This document shows, in pieces, positions 38,866-47,787 of a stretch of 64,000 nucleotides of DNA; the first letter of the stretch is position 1; each line of letters begins with the position of its first letter. The position numbers and the translations under genes are program-made. The stretch spans positions 1,054,001 through 1,118,000 of the forward strand of contig NZ_JAFBCE010000001.1 in assembly GCF_016907555.1 (NCBI RefSeq), in the 5' to 3' direction. The stretch comes from Microbacterium laevaniformans (lineage in GTDB: Bacteria; Actinomycetota; Actinomycetes; Actinomycetales; Microbacteriaceae). The notes beneath the pieces are model-generated. The model ran no database searches. It was not told where the DNA came from and was given only the letters and a program-made list of their open reading frames with translations.

Positions 38866-39630
38866 ATGTCCCAGCCCATCCCCGCCGGCTCGCTCGCCGG
38901 ACGGACGGCCCTCGTCACCGGATCTTCGCGCGGCATCGGTGCCGACACGGCTCGCTACCTCGCCGAGGGTGGCGCGAACGTCGTCATCAACTTCCGCAAC
39001 AAGGCGCCGCGGGCCGAGAAGCTCGCTGCCGAGCTGCGGGAACTCGGCGTCGAGGTGCTGGTCGTCGGCGCCGATCTGACCGATGCCGGTTCGGTCGCGG
39101 CGATGATGGAAGCCGTCAAGGAGACGTTCGGGACTCTCGATCTGCTCGTCCTCAACGCGTCCGGCGGCATGGAGAGCGGGATGGGTGCCGACTATGCGCT
39201 CGTCCTCAACCGCGACGCCCAGCTGGGGGTCCTCGACGCGGCGCTGCCCCTGCTGCACGACGGCTCTCGGGTGGTCTTCGTCACGAGCCACCAGGCCCAC
39301 TTCATCCGCACGACACCGACGATGCCCGAGTACGAGCCGGTCGCGTTGTCCAAGCGTGCCGGTGAAGACGCGCTGCGCGAGCGGATCCCCGCCCTGGCGG
39401 CGCAGGGCATCGACTTCGTGGTCGTTTCCGGTGACATGATCGAGGGCACGATCACGGCGACGCTGCTCGAGCGCGCCAACCCCGGCGCGATCGCCGATCG
39501 CCGCGAGTCGGCCGGCAAGCTGTACAACGTGTCGGAGTTCGCCGCGGAGGTCGCCCTCGCGGCCGTCGAACCGGTTCCGGCCGACAACACGCGTCTCGTC
39601 GGAGACGTGAGCTCGTTCGGCGGAGAGTGA
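38866..39630 (+). CDS. SDR-fold protein lacking the catalytic tyrosine
   Basis: 254 residues, GCAGGAG before the ATG. Rossmann start TALVTGSSRGIGADTARYL and NASGG are standard short-chain dehydrogenase features, and VFVTSHQAHF supplies the Ser. The YxxxK motif is absent: at the Lys the sequence is EPVALSKRAGE with Val where Tyr is expected. Either an atypical enzyme or a non-catalytic binder. Confidence 0.85.
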   Translation: MSQPIPAGSLAGRTALVTGSSRGIGADTARYLAEGGANVVINFRNKAPRAEKLAAELRELGVEVLVVGADLTDAGSVAAMMEAVKETFGTLDLLVLNASGGMESGMGADYALVLNRDAQLGVLDAALPLLHDGSRVVFVTSHQAHFIRTTPTMPEYEPVALSKRAGEDALRERIPALAAQGIDFVVVSGDMIEGTITATLLERANPGAIADRRESAGKLYNVSEFAAEVALAAVEPVPADNTRLVGDVSSFGGE

Positions 39631-39632
39631 GC

Positions 39633-41612
39633 ATGCGCGCCGCAGATATCGCCTCCCTCGTCAGCGTCGGGCGCCCCAGCCTCGCCCCGGACGGATCCTT
39701 CACCGTCTTCGCCACTTCGCGTCCCGACCTCGATGCCGACCGCAACGTGGGTCAGATCTGGCGGATCGACCTGCCGGACGGCGCACCGCGGCGCCTCACG
39801 CGCGGAGTGTCGGACTCGTCGCCGCAGGTCTCGCCCGACGGCCAGCACGTCGCTTTCGTGCGCGCCGGTGCCGACGGAATCCCGCAGATCTTCGTGATTC
39901 CGGCATCCGGTGGCGAGCCGGTGCAGACGACCGAGGCCCGCGGTGGCGTGAGCTCCTTCGCGTGGTCGCCCGACGCAGGACGCATCGCGTTCACGGCGCG
40001 GGTCCCCGAGCAGGGGCGCTACGGCACCGTCGAGGGCCGCTCGGCAGAGGCGGAATCGCCGCGCCGCATCACGGGTGTGCGCTGGCATGCCAACGGTCTT
40101 GGCTACCTCGCCGACCGTCCGTCGCATCTCTTCATCATCGATGCCCCCGACACCGGTGCGGAGCCGTTCTATGCGCCCGCGCCGACGGCTGCGGGCGAGG
40201 CGGGTAAGGAGCGGCGAGTCGGGGCACAGGCGACCGCGCTGACCTCGGGCGCCGCTTCGCATCACGGCGTCGTGTTCACGGCCGATGGCGCTCATCTGCT
40301 GACGGTCGTCGACGAGATCGAGGACGATCGTCGCGATCTGCGGACGCCGCTGGTCGCCGTGGCCGTCGACGGCTCGGGCGCGATCGAGGTGCTCTCTCGC
40401 GATCCGGGCTACTCCGTCGACGACGTGGGCGTCGCCGACGACGGCACGATCGCCATCCTGGCATCACGACCGGAGTCCGGCATCGATTTCATCGCTCCGG
40501 ACGTCGCGCTCTACGTCCTCGAGGGACCGCTGTCTGCACCCTCGCCGCGCGCGCTCACCGACCCCGACGCCGTCGACCTCGGAGAGGTGGGCTCCCACAT
40601 CACCCCGTTCGGAGAAGACTTCCTCGTCCAGAACCGCACGCGTGGCCGCGTCGAGCTCCTGCGCGTGACGCGTGCCGGGGACGTCTCGGTGCTGGTCGAC
40701 GGCGATGTCGAGGTCGTCGGTCACGCGGCGGCGGGGGAGCGGATCGTCTTCTCCCACGCGACGCCGTTCAGCCTCGGCGAGGTGTCACTGCTCGGGTCCG
40801 GCCCGCTGACGACGTTCGGTGCGGCCGCCGCGGCCCGGGCCATCGTGCGGCCCGAGGAACGGGAGATCGTCGCCCGTGACGGCTATCCCGTTCACGGGTG
40901 GGTCGCCGTCCCAGCGGGGGAGGGCCCCTTCCCGGTGATCTTGCAGATCCACGGCGGGCCGTATGCGTCGTACGGCATACATCTGTTCGATGAGACGCAG
41001 GTTCTCGTCGATGCCGGCTACGCCGTCGTCTACTGCAACCCGCGGGGGAGCGCCGGATACGGTCGGGCGCACGGTCGGAGCATTCGCGGCGCCATGGGCA
41101 CCGTCGACATGACGGACGTCCTCGATTTCCTCGACGGTGTCGTCGCCGGCGATGCTCGTCTGGACGGCGCGCGCGTCGGCATCCAGGGCGGGTCGTACGG
41201 CGGCTATCTCACCGCGTGGACCATCGCACACGACCACCGGTTCGCCGGCGCCATCGTCGAGCGCGGCTTCCTCGACCCGGTGAGTTTCCAGGGCACCAGC
41301 GATATCGGATCGTTCTTCGGAGACGAATACGTCGGCACCGATGCGGAGGACATGGCACGGCAAAGCCCGATGGCCGTCGTGCACGACGTGCGCACGCCGA
41401 CTCTCGTCCTGCACTCCGAGCTGGACTTCCGCTGCCCCCTCGAGCAGGCGACGCGTTATTACGCGGCGCTGAAGCGGCAGGGGACGGATGCCGAGATGCT
41501 CATCTTCCCGGGGGAGAACCACGAACTGACGCGCTCGGGACGCCCTCGCCATCGCGTGGAGAGATTCGACGCGGTCCTCGACTGGTGGTCGCGTCACCTC
41601 CCGGCCGACTGA
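39633..41612 (+). CDS. S9-family prolyl oligopeptidase-type serine peptidase
   Basis: 659 residues from ATG 39633 with GGAGAG before it. N-terminal beta-propeller repeats (SSPQVSPDGQHVAFVRAG, SSFAWSPDAGRIAFTAR), then an alpha/beta hydrolase domain: nucleophile Ser in GGSYGGYLTAW near residue 521, Asp in LHSELDFRCP, His in PGENHELTRSG. Cytoplasmic peptide hydrolase. Confidence 0.94.
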   Translation: MRAADIASLVSVGRPSLAPDGSFTVFATSRPDLDADRNVGQIWRIDLPDGAPRRLTRGVSDSSPQVSPDGQHVAFVRAGADGIPQIFVIPASGGEPVQTTEARGGVSSFAWSPDAGRIAFTARVPEQGRYGTVEGRSAEAESPRRITGVRWHANGLGYLADRPSHLFIIDAPDTGAEPFYAPAPTAAGEAGKERRVGAQATALTSGAASHHGVVFTADGAHLLTVVDEIEDDRRDLRTPLVAVAVDGSGAIEVLSRDPGYSVDDVGVADDGTIAILASRPESGIDFIAPDVALYVLEGPLSAPSPRALTDPDAVDLGEVGSHITPFGEDFLVQNRTRGRVELLRVTRAGDVSVLVDGDVEVVGHAAAGERIVFSHATPFSLGEVSLLGSGPLTTFGAAAAARAIVRPEEREIVARDGYPVHGWVAVPAGEGPFPVILQIHGGPYASYGIHLFDETQVLVDAGYAVVYCNPRGSAGYGRAHGRSIRGAMGTVDMTDVLDFLDGVVAGDARLDGARVGIQGGSYGGYLTAWTIAHDHRFAGAIVERGFLDPVSFQGTSDIGSFFGDEYVGTDAEDMARQSPMAVVHDVRTPTLVLHSELDFRCPLEQATRYYAALKRQGTDAEMLIFPGENHELTRSGRPRHRVERFDAVLDWWSRHLPAD

Positions 41613-41630
41613 GTCACGGCATCCGCCACG

Positions 41631-41671
41631 ACGAAGCGCCCCGCTGCCTCACGGCGAGCGGGGCGCTTCGT
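41631..41671. terminator. Bidirectional terminator hairpin
   Basis: CGAAGCGCCCCGCT (41632-41645) pairs with AGCGGGGCGCTTCG (41657-41670), 14-bp perfect stem and 11-nt loop, between the convergent S9 peptidase and HdeD-like genes. Confidence 0.85.
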
Positions 41672-41677
41672 GTCGTA

Positions 41678-42229
41678 TCACTTGCCGAACGAGAAGGCGC
41701 GTCCGATCTGGATGATGCCCATGACGACCGCGGAGATTCCGATGAGCCACCACAGCACGACGGCGCCCCACAGCGGCGAGAAGAGCAGCGTGACACCGGC
41801 GATGATCGAGATGATCGCGTAGAAGATCGTCCATCCCCGGGAGGGCGCCAGATCGAGCGTCGAGAGCGCCACGACGCCCTCGATGACCCACATGATGCCG
41901 ACGAGGATGCCGAGGAAGACGGCCAGCGCGAGTGCGGCCAGGCCGAGGTTGGAGAACGCGACGATACCGGCGACGACGTAGAGCACGCCGAGGAGCACGT
42001 GACCGACGCGCGACCACCCGCCCTTTCCGGTTGCGAAGATTCCCATTCCCGCGTACACGAGTCCGGCGACGATGGCGTAGATCGCGATGATCGCGGTCAC
42101 GACCATCGCGGTCTTTCCTGGCCAGACGAGAATGACGATGCCGAGGATGACGGACAGCGCGCCGCCCAGACCGAGAGCGGTCCGGATGCCGTTGGTCGCC
42201 GTCTTCTCGAGGGTAGGTTCAGCAGTCAT
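41678..42229 (-). CDS. HdeD-family (DUF308) membrane protein
   Basis: 183 residues; GAGAGGG upstream of ATG 42229. Six membrane helices in three pairs, with family pattern LGGALSVILGIVILVWPGKTA, GLVYAGMGIF and WVIEGVVALSTL. HdeD-type proteins are linked to acid resistance in enterobacteria; the role here is unknown. Confidence 0.88.
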   Translation of the reverse strand: MTAEPTLEKTATNGIRTALGLGGALSVILGIVILVWPGKTAMVVTAIIAIYAIVAGLVYAGMGIFATGKGGWSRVGHVLLGVLYVVAGIVAFSNLGLAALALAVFLGILVGIMWVIEGVVALSTLDLAPSRGWTIFYAIISIIAGVTLLFSPLWGAVVLWWLIGISAVVMGIIQIGRAFSFGK

Positions 42230-42590
42230 GGCGAAGCCCTCTCTAAAATCTCCTGTGAGTGGAGATGTTCTCAGGTTAGCGCTGACAGCTCGGTCGTGCG
42301 ATCCAAGACGCGCCGCACGCGTCATCGGGCCCGTTCTGTCGCTCGGCGGTGCGGAATACGCCCGTTCGCGCCGGATGAGCAGTGATGCCGCCCGACCGGC
42401 GTCGCGCCTGTAGAGCCTTTGCCGATAATGCGCATTATGTCAGAAAGTAGCGGGTGTATTGGCAGGATTTGCAGATACACCCTCCCCGATGGCGTGCGAC
42501 GGCGCACGGAGCCATGCAGAGGACCGGCATGGACCCGCTCTCGTACGGCGCGTATCCGCATGGCTGGCAGGCTGGATGTATGACCGCGAA
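42230..42590. other. Gene-free stretch with two inverted-repeat elements
   Basis: No supported gene. It holds a 14-bp perfect palindrome ATAATGCGCATTAT (42425-42438) and, 13 bp later, GGGTGTAT (42452-42459) paired with ATACACCC (42475-42482). These are plausible operators or a small transcript hairpin. Confidence 0.5.
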
Positions 42591-43136
42591 TCAGGCGTCC
42601 GTCGTGTCCGCGGCGTAGACGGCGTCAGCGAACACCGCGAGAGCGGTGTCGCATTGCACGAGCGCCCGCTCTGCGGCGGCTCGACCGCTGGCTTCGAGCC
42701 GGTCGCGTGCCCGCACCTTCTCGAACCAGCCTCGAAGCTTGGTGAGGTCTTCGTCGTTCTCCTCAAGCTCCCCGTACGTGAAGTGGCTCTTCGCCGTCTC
42801 GTCCTCGATCTCGCGGAGAAAGCCCGCACACCGGTCGACGATCTCGCCGTACTCGTCGTCTCGGGCTGCGTTGTACATCGCGACCAGGTCCGCTCCCCCG
42901 GCCAGCGGGTCCGCGGTCAACAGCTGCGCGGATCCGCCCTCCATCCCGGCGATCTCGGCGCGAAGTGTTCGCAGTGCGCGCTCCCCGGCCGCGTCGACGG
43001 GAAGGGCAGCGACCGAGTTCTGCACGTAGATCGCCCCCAGCGCCTTCAGGCGACGCCAGACTCCGGAGCGGAGACGCGTCGGCTCGCTCGGGATCCGATA
43101 CACCAGCAGCAGCCACGACGGCTCTCGATCGCTCAT
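42591..43136 (-). CDS. ChrB N-terminal-domain protein (chromate resistance family)
   Basis: 181 residues from the second Met (43136); ATG 43145 is an alternative. Matches the ChrB N-terminal domain: WLLLVYRIPSEPTRLRSGVWRRLKALGAIYVQNSVAALP. The C-terminal ChrB domain is absent. ChrB proteins regulate chromate resistance operons. It diverges from an MFS transporter gene across a strong palindrome, a typical regulator/target layout. Confidence 0.82.
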   Translation of the reverse strand: MSDREPSWLLLVYRIPSEPTRLRSGVWRRLKALGAIYVQNSVAALPVDAAGERALRTLRAEIAGMEGGSAQLLTADPLAGGADLVAMYNAARDDEYGEIVDRCAGFLREIEDETAKSHFTYGELEENDEDLTKLRGWFEKVRARDRLEASGRAAAERALVQCDTALAVFADAVYAADTTDA

Positions 43137-43178
43137 CCCACCCATGATGCCGTACTCGCTCGCATCGTCATGTGTATT

Positions 43179-43196
43179 ATCTAACGGCCGTTAGAT
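43179..43196. promoter_or_regulatory. 18-bp perfect palindromic operator
   Basis: ATCTAACGGCCGTTAGAT, midway between the divergent ChrB-like and MFS genes, 33 bp before the MFS start. Perfect dyads of this kind are usually repressor binding sites; the binding protein is not determined. Confidence 0.75.
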
Positions 43197-43229
43197 TCTG
43201 AACGAACATCCGACCCTTGAGGGGCCCAC

Positions 43230-44480
43230 ATGACTGAGCAGCACCCAGCCCCGGCGCGCGGCGTCACACGGCTCCTGCGCCCGTGGCACTTCGTGCTCGT
43301 GTTCGGAATCGTGAGTCTGCTCGCCGACATGGTCTACGAGGGCGCACGCAGCATCATCGGCCCTTATCTCGCCGCTCTCGGCGCCTCTGCGACCGTCGTC
43401 GGCATCGTCGCCGGCGCCGGCGAGTTCATCGGATACGGGCTCCGGGTGGTCACCGGGTACGCCGTGACCCGCACCCGGCACTACTGGAGCTGGACGATCC
43501 TCGGCTACGCGCTCACGGTTCTCAGCGTGCCCCTCATCGGCGCCACCGGCATCCTGGCGCCCGCGCTCCTCCTGTACGGGACGGAACGACTCGGCAAGGC
43601 GGTCCGCTCCCCCGCCAAAGACACACTCCTCTCGCATGCGTCCGCGAAGACCGGCCGCGGCAGCGCGTTCGGGGTGCACCAGGCGCTGGACCAGACTGGC
43701 GCGATGCTCGGACCGCTCCTGCTGGCAGCCGTTCTCGTGTGGAACGGAGGGGACTACCGGCTCGCGTTCGGCGTGCTCATCGTGCCCGGGATCCTCGTCC
43801 TCGCGCTCCTCTTCTGGCTACGCCACCGGGTCCCTGACCCGATCGTCTACGAGGGGCCCGACGACGCGAGAAAGTTCGGCGACGGCGACGCCGAGGAGGC
43901 GACGACCGGGGCCTCGACACGGCGCCTCCCCGCACGGTTCTGGCAGTACATCGCCGCCGTCGCGGTGCTGTCGCTCGGAGTCGCCCCGTTCCCCCTGCTC
44001 GCGTTCCATGCCCAAACCCACGGGCTGCTCAGCGACGCGCTCGTGCCCGTCGTGTTCGCTGTGGCCATGGCCACCGATGGGCTCAGCGGACTCCTCGTCG
44101 GACACCTCCATGACCGATACGGGCCCCTCGTGCTCCTCGCGGTTCCCGTCACCGCCGGGATCGCAGCGATCGCCTTCGGGGGCAGCACGCTCCTCATCTG
44201 GATCGGCGTCGCCGTCTGGGGTCTCGTCAACGGTGTCCTCGATTCCACGGTCAAGGCCGTCGTCACCGAACTCGTCTCCAGTGCATCACGGGCGATCGCG
44301 TTCGGGTGGCTCGCCTTCGTCCGCGGCTGCTCGCTCCTCATCGCCGGCGCCACGCTCGGCGCTGCCTACAGCTCCAGCATCACGCTCGCGATCACCGTGG
44401 TCATCGCCGCGAACATCATCGGTTTCGTCGGCCTGCTCCTCGTACTCCGACGTCTGCCGCAATACACCCCGGGTCGATAG
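43230..44480 (+). CDS. MFS transporter, linked to the ChrB-like gene
   Basis: 416 residues, about 12 membrane helices. Typical MFS features: DMVYEGARSIIGPYLAALGAS, TERLGKAVRSPAKDTLLS and FGVHQALDQTGAMLGPLLL. Transporters of this kind occur in chromate-resistance loci of actinobacteria. Substrate unknown; likely an efflux pump controlled from the palindrome upstream. Confidence 0.85.
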   Translation: MTEQHPAPARGVTRLLRPWHFVLVFGIVSLLADMVYEGARSIIGPYLAALGASATVVGIVAGAGEFIGYGLRVVTGYAVTRTRHYWSWTILGYALTVLSVPLIGATGILAPALLLYGTERLGKAVRSPAKDTLLSHASAKTGRGSAFGVHQALDQTGAMLGPLLLAAVLVWNGGDYRLAFGVLIVPGILVLALLFWLRHRVPDPIVYEGPDDARKFGDGDAEEATTGASTRRLPARFWQYIAAVAVLSLGVAPFPLLAFHAQTHGLLSDALVPVVFAVAMATDGLSGLLVGHLHDRYGPLVLLAVPVTAGIAAIAFGGSTLLIWIGVAVWGLVNGVLDSTVKAVVTELVSSASRAIAFGWLAFVRGCSLLIAGATLGAAYSSSITLAITVVIAANIIGFVGLLLVLRRLPQYTPGR

Positions 44481-44708
44481 CCCCGTTATCCAGTCACGGG
44501 AATGGGTCTTCCCCCGCTCCAGCCGCACGAGGGGAAAGAGCCTCTCGCGCGCGATCTTGGCGGTGACGGCGAGCTCGCTGTTCAGTGGCCTACCATGACG
44601 TCATGGACGATCTCGGGGATGCTCGCTCGCTTCCGCGCCGCAAAGATCTCGCAACTTCGTGAGACGTCCGGTTCGAGGTCAGATCGGTCGCGTCGCGACC
44701 CTGAAAGC

Positions 44709-45191
44709 GTGACCGACTCCCCCGAGGCGTGGCGGGCGATCATCGCCGCGCTGCGCGATGACGACGTCCGCGCGGTGCTGGGCGAGACGGCATCCGCTCC
44801 CCTCACCGCGCGGCGGCGTGCGCGCGCTCTACAGCGATTGCAGGCGCTGGGTGTCGTCTCCGTGGACGGCGACCGGATCCGCTTCGACGCGGCGCCGCTG
44901 ACCGCCCTGCTGGCCGCGCCGCCGCGCCCGCGCGGTCCTGAGCGCTTCCTCGACAGCGACGGCCGCATCGATCGCTACCCCGCACAGGCCGCTGATCGCC
45001 TCGCGGTCCTGCGGCACGTCGCCGGGCGCGCCTTCTCCCCCGACACTGTCCTGAGCGAGCGCGACGTCAACGAGCAGCTAGAGCCAGACGCGCCGAACGG
45101 CGACGTCGCCGTGCTTCGGCGTTACCTGGTCGATCACGGGCTCCTTCGCCGCACGGCATCCGGGTCCGAACACGTGCGAACGCACGAGTAG
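44709..45191 (+). CDS. DUF2087-domain protein
   Basis: 160 residues from a GTG at 44709 (VTDSPEAWRAIIAALRDDDVRAVLGE), which matches the usual start of the family; an ATG at 44595 would add 38 unusual residues. The C-terminal DUF2087 part reads RFLDSDGRIDRYPAQAADRLAVLRHVAGRAF...DVNEQL...DVAVLRRYLVDHGLLRR. The winged-helix-like layout suggests a regulatory role. Confidence 0.8.
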   Translation: MTDSPEAWRAIIAALRDDDVRAVLGETASAPLTARRRARALQRLQALGVVSVDGDRIRFDAAPLTALLAAPPRPRGPERFLDSDGRIDRYPAQAADRLAVLRHVAGRAFSPDTVLSERDVNEQLEPDAPNGDVAVLRRYLVDHGLLRRTASGSEHVRTHE

Positions 45192-45200
45192 CGTGGAGGG

Positions 45201-46538
45201 GTGACTACGACCCGCCCCTCTCCTGCGTCAGCCGGACCGGACTACCGGGCATGGATCATCTGGGGAGTCGGTGTCGCTGCCTACATGCTCGCGGTGATCA
45301 ATCGCAGCTCGCTCTCGGCCGTGGGGGTCGATACCGCCCAGCGCTTCGGAGCGGATGCCGCGACGCTGTCGATGTTCGCCGTCGTCCAGCTGGCCGTCTA
45401 CGGCGGCATGCAGATTCCGATCGGGCTCTTCCTCGACCGCTACGGCGCCCGCCCCATCATGACCATCGGGATGCTGCTGATGGCAGCCGGGCAGCTCACC
45501 CTCGCCTTCTCCCCCAGCGTCGGCGTCGCGATCTTCGCCCGCATGCTGCTGGGTGCCGGGGACGCCGCGATCTTCCCCGGCGTGCTCCGTCTGGTCGCCG
45601 TGTGGTTCCCCGCGCAGCGCGGTCCGCTGATGAGTCAGCTGACGGGTCTCGTCGGCCAAGCCGGACAGCTCCTGGCGCTGGCCCCGCTCGCGGCGATGCT
45701 CCATGCGACCAGCTGGGAGATCGTGTTCGGCGGCATCGCCGGACTCTGTGTGTTGTTCGGCATCCTGGTGTGGGCGGTGATCCGCAACCACCCGCCCCAG
45801 CTGCGAGCGGACGTCTCCGTCGACACGAACACCGGCGCGATCCGGGTCGTGCGTTCGTCGATGGACACCGGCGTCGGCATCCGCGCCGCCTGGGCGCACC
45901 CGGGAACCCGCCTCGCGTTCTGGTCGCACTTCACGGCGCCGTTCGCCGGCACCGCGTTCGTGCTGCTCTGGGGAACGCCGTTCCTCACCGCCGGCGAGGG
46001 ACTCAGCCTCGCGCAAGCCGCGGGCGTGCTGTCGACCTATGTCGTGGTGGGAATGGCCCTCGGACCGATCATGGGCGACATCTCTCGCCGCATTCCCCAC
46101 CTGCGCTCGCGGGCGCTGGTGCTTCCGGCCGTGGGCACCCAATTCGTCGCGTGGACGGTGGTGATCGCGTGGCCCGGGCCCGCCCCGCTGTGGCTGCTCT
46201 ATGGACTTGCCGTGGCGCTGGCGATGGGTGGACCCGCCTCGATGATCGCCTTCGATCACGCGCGCACCCACAACCCCGCCCACCGTCTGAGCACCGCGAC
46301 GGGAATCACGAACGTCGGCGGCTTCCTCGCCGCGCTGGTCGCGATCTTCGCGATCGGGATCGCCCTCGACCTACAGGGCGCCGGCACGCCGGAGACCTAC
46401 CGACTCGATGCGTTCCGGTTGGCGTTCCTCGCACAGGTTCCGCTCTGGGCGCTCGGCTGGACATTCATCGTGATCGAGCGGCGCAAGACGCGGGTGCTGC
46501 TGGGGATGGACCCGCCGCGCCGACCGAGCGCCGAGTGA
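45201..46538 (+). CDS. MFS transporter
   Basis: 445 residues, GTG start nine bases after the DUF2087 gene. Twelve membrane helices; IGLFLDRYGARPIMTIGMLL is the loop 2-3 signature and FPGVLRLVAVWFPAQRGPLMSQ resembles nitrate/nitrite- or anion-type porters. Substrate unknown. Confidence 0.85.
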   Translation: MTTTRPSPASAGPDYRAWIIWGVGVAAYMLAVINRSSLSAVGVDTAQRFGADAATLSMFAVVQLAVYGGMQIPIGLFLDRYGARPIMTIGMLLMAAGQLTLAFSPSVGVAIFARMLLGAGDAAIFPGVLRLVAVWFPAQRGPLMSQLTGLVGQAGQLLALAPLAAMLHATSWEIVFGGIAGLCVLFGILVWAVIRNHPPQLRADVSVDTNTGAIRVVRSSMDTGVGIRAAWAHPGTRLAFWSHFTAPFAGTAFVLLWGTPFLTAGEGLSLAQAAGVLSTYVVVGMALGPIMGDISRRIPHLRSRALVLPAVGTQFVAWTVVIAWPGPAPLWLLYGLAVALAMGGPASMIAFDHARTHNPAHRLSTATGITNVGGFLAALVAIFAIGIALDLQGAGTPETYRLDAFRLAFLAQVPLWALGWTFIVIERRKTRVLLGMDPPRRPSAE

Positions 46539-46570
46539 TCGTCGCGCGGCCGACGTGGCAGCCGACAGCC

Positions 46571-46828
46571 TCAGACCGTTCCGTCGCCCGAGGTGCGGGA
46601 CTCGGTCTGCGTGATCCGCTCGCCCACACCGGGCTCGACGGTCCGCGTGACCTGCTGCGTGGAGCGACGTCGCAGCATGAGGACGAGTCCGATGACGAAG
46701 ATGAGCACGCCCGCGCCCATCAGGATGTAGCCGATCATGTCGAGGTTCACGTAGGGGACGTCGACGTTGACGGCGAACACGAGGATCGCTCCGATGACGA
46801 ACAGTGCGATTCCGGCTCCGATGCTCAT
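46571..46828 (-). CDS. DUF6458-like small membrane protein
   Basis: 85 residues. Two membrane helices (about 2-20 and 32-50), MSIGAGIALFVIGAILVFAV and YILMGAGVLIFVIGLVLML, then a charged tail. Common in Microbacteriaceae; function unknown. Confidence 0.8.
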   Translation of the reverse strand: MSIGAGIALFVIGAILVFAVNVDVPYVNLDMIGYILMGAGVLIFVIGLVLMLRRRSTQQVTRTVEPGVGERITQTESRTSGDGTV

Positions 46829-46920
46829 GAGTGCGTCTCCTTGTTCGGGGATGGGACGTCCTCATGGTGGCGGAACCCACGACGCTCGCCCATGCCCTTG
46901 ACAGGCTCGGCTCCCGACGG

Positions 46921-47682
46921 CTAGTGAGGCTCCACCAGGCTCCAGGTCCCGCCGAACTTCGGCTCCCGGCCGTCGCCCGACGAGGTGCCGGTCAGGCGCC
47001 GGCGCACCCACGGACCCAGGTGTTCGCGCAGGTACTCGCGCTCCGCCAGGCGCACGGCATCCGGCAGCTCCGGCATGGCCCACCAGCCGTCGGGGACCGT
47101 CTCCCCGATGGCTTCCAGGACGCGGGCGGCGACACGGTGGTGACCACGACTGTTCATATGCAGGCGATCCTGAGACCAGAACGATGGATCCGACAGCTCG
47201 GCATCCGGCCAGTTCAGCGCGCGGATGACATCGGGGCGTTCGCCGACGCGCTGCACGACGGCATCCGACATGAGATCACCGCGGCGCTGGATGACCCGGC
47301 TCAGGGGCAGCTGTGCCGACGGATTCGCGCCCGACAGCAGAATGAGCGTGACGCCCTCCTCGTCGCACCGCCGGAGTACCTGGCTGAACGCGTCGGCGAT
47401 GTGGCCGATCGAGGTGCGCGGCCGCAGCATGTCGTTGCCGCCCCCATTGAAGGACAGGTGGGTGGGCTTCAGGGCGAGAGCCGGTTCGAGCTGCTGCGCG
47501 ACGATCGGCCAGATGAGCTTGCCGCGGATCGCAAGGTTGGCGTACTGGATGGATTCGCCCCGGGAGTCCGCCCAACCCTGCGCGGTCAGATCGGCCCACC
47601 CGCGTACGCGGCCGTCGGGCAGCTCATCGCCGACACCCTCCGTGAACGAGTCCCCGATCGCCACGAACCGCACCTCTGCCAT
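46921..47682 (-). CDS. SGNH/GDSL-type hydrolase
   Basis: 253 residues. Block I RFVAIGDSFTEGVGDE with nucleophile Ser near residue 11, block III GGGNDMLRPR, block V DRLHMNSRGHHRVA with the Asp and His of the triad. No signal peptide, so an intracellular lipase or esterase. Confidence 0.92.
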   Translation of the reverse strand: MAEVRFVAIGDSFTEGVGDELPDGRVRGWADLTAQGWADSRGESIQYANLAIRGKLIWPIVAQQLEPALALKPTHLSFNGGGNDMLRPRTSIGHIADAFSQVLRRCDEEGVTLILLSGANPSAQLPLSRVIQRRGDLMSDAVVQRVGERPDVIRALNWPDAELSDPSFWSQDRLHMNSRGHHRVAARVLEAIGETVPDGWWAMPELPDAVRLAEREYLREHLGPWVRRRLTGTSSGDGREPKFGGTWSLVEPH

Positions 47683-47787
47683 CCGCTCAGCCTACGCCGC
47701 GACCCACCCGGGGTTCATCGCTCCGCTCTGGTCGCGTCGGGAGCGCGAAAGCGGCAGATGCGGACGGATGCCGCGGATGCCGCGGCC

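Noticed and set aside
44480-44600. Possible minus-strand C-terminal fragment (ELAVTAKIARERLFPLV) after the MFS gene
   Set aside because: It reads sensibly for about 35 codons but has no start, no known family and runs into the MFS gene antisense.
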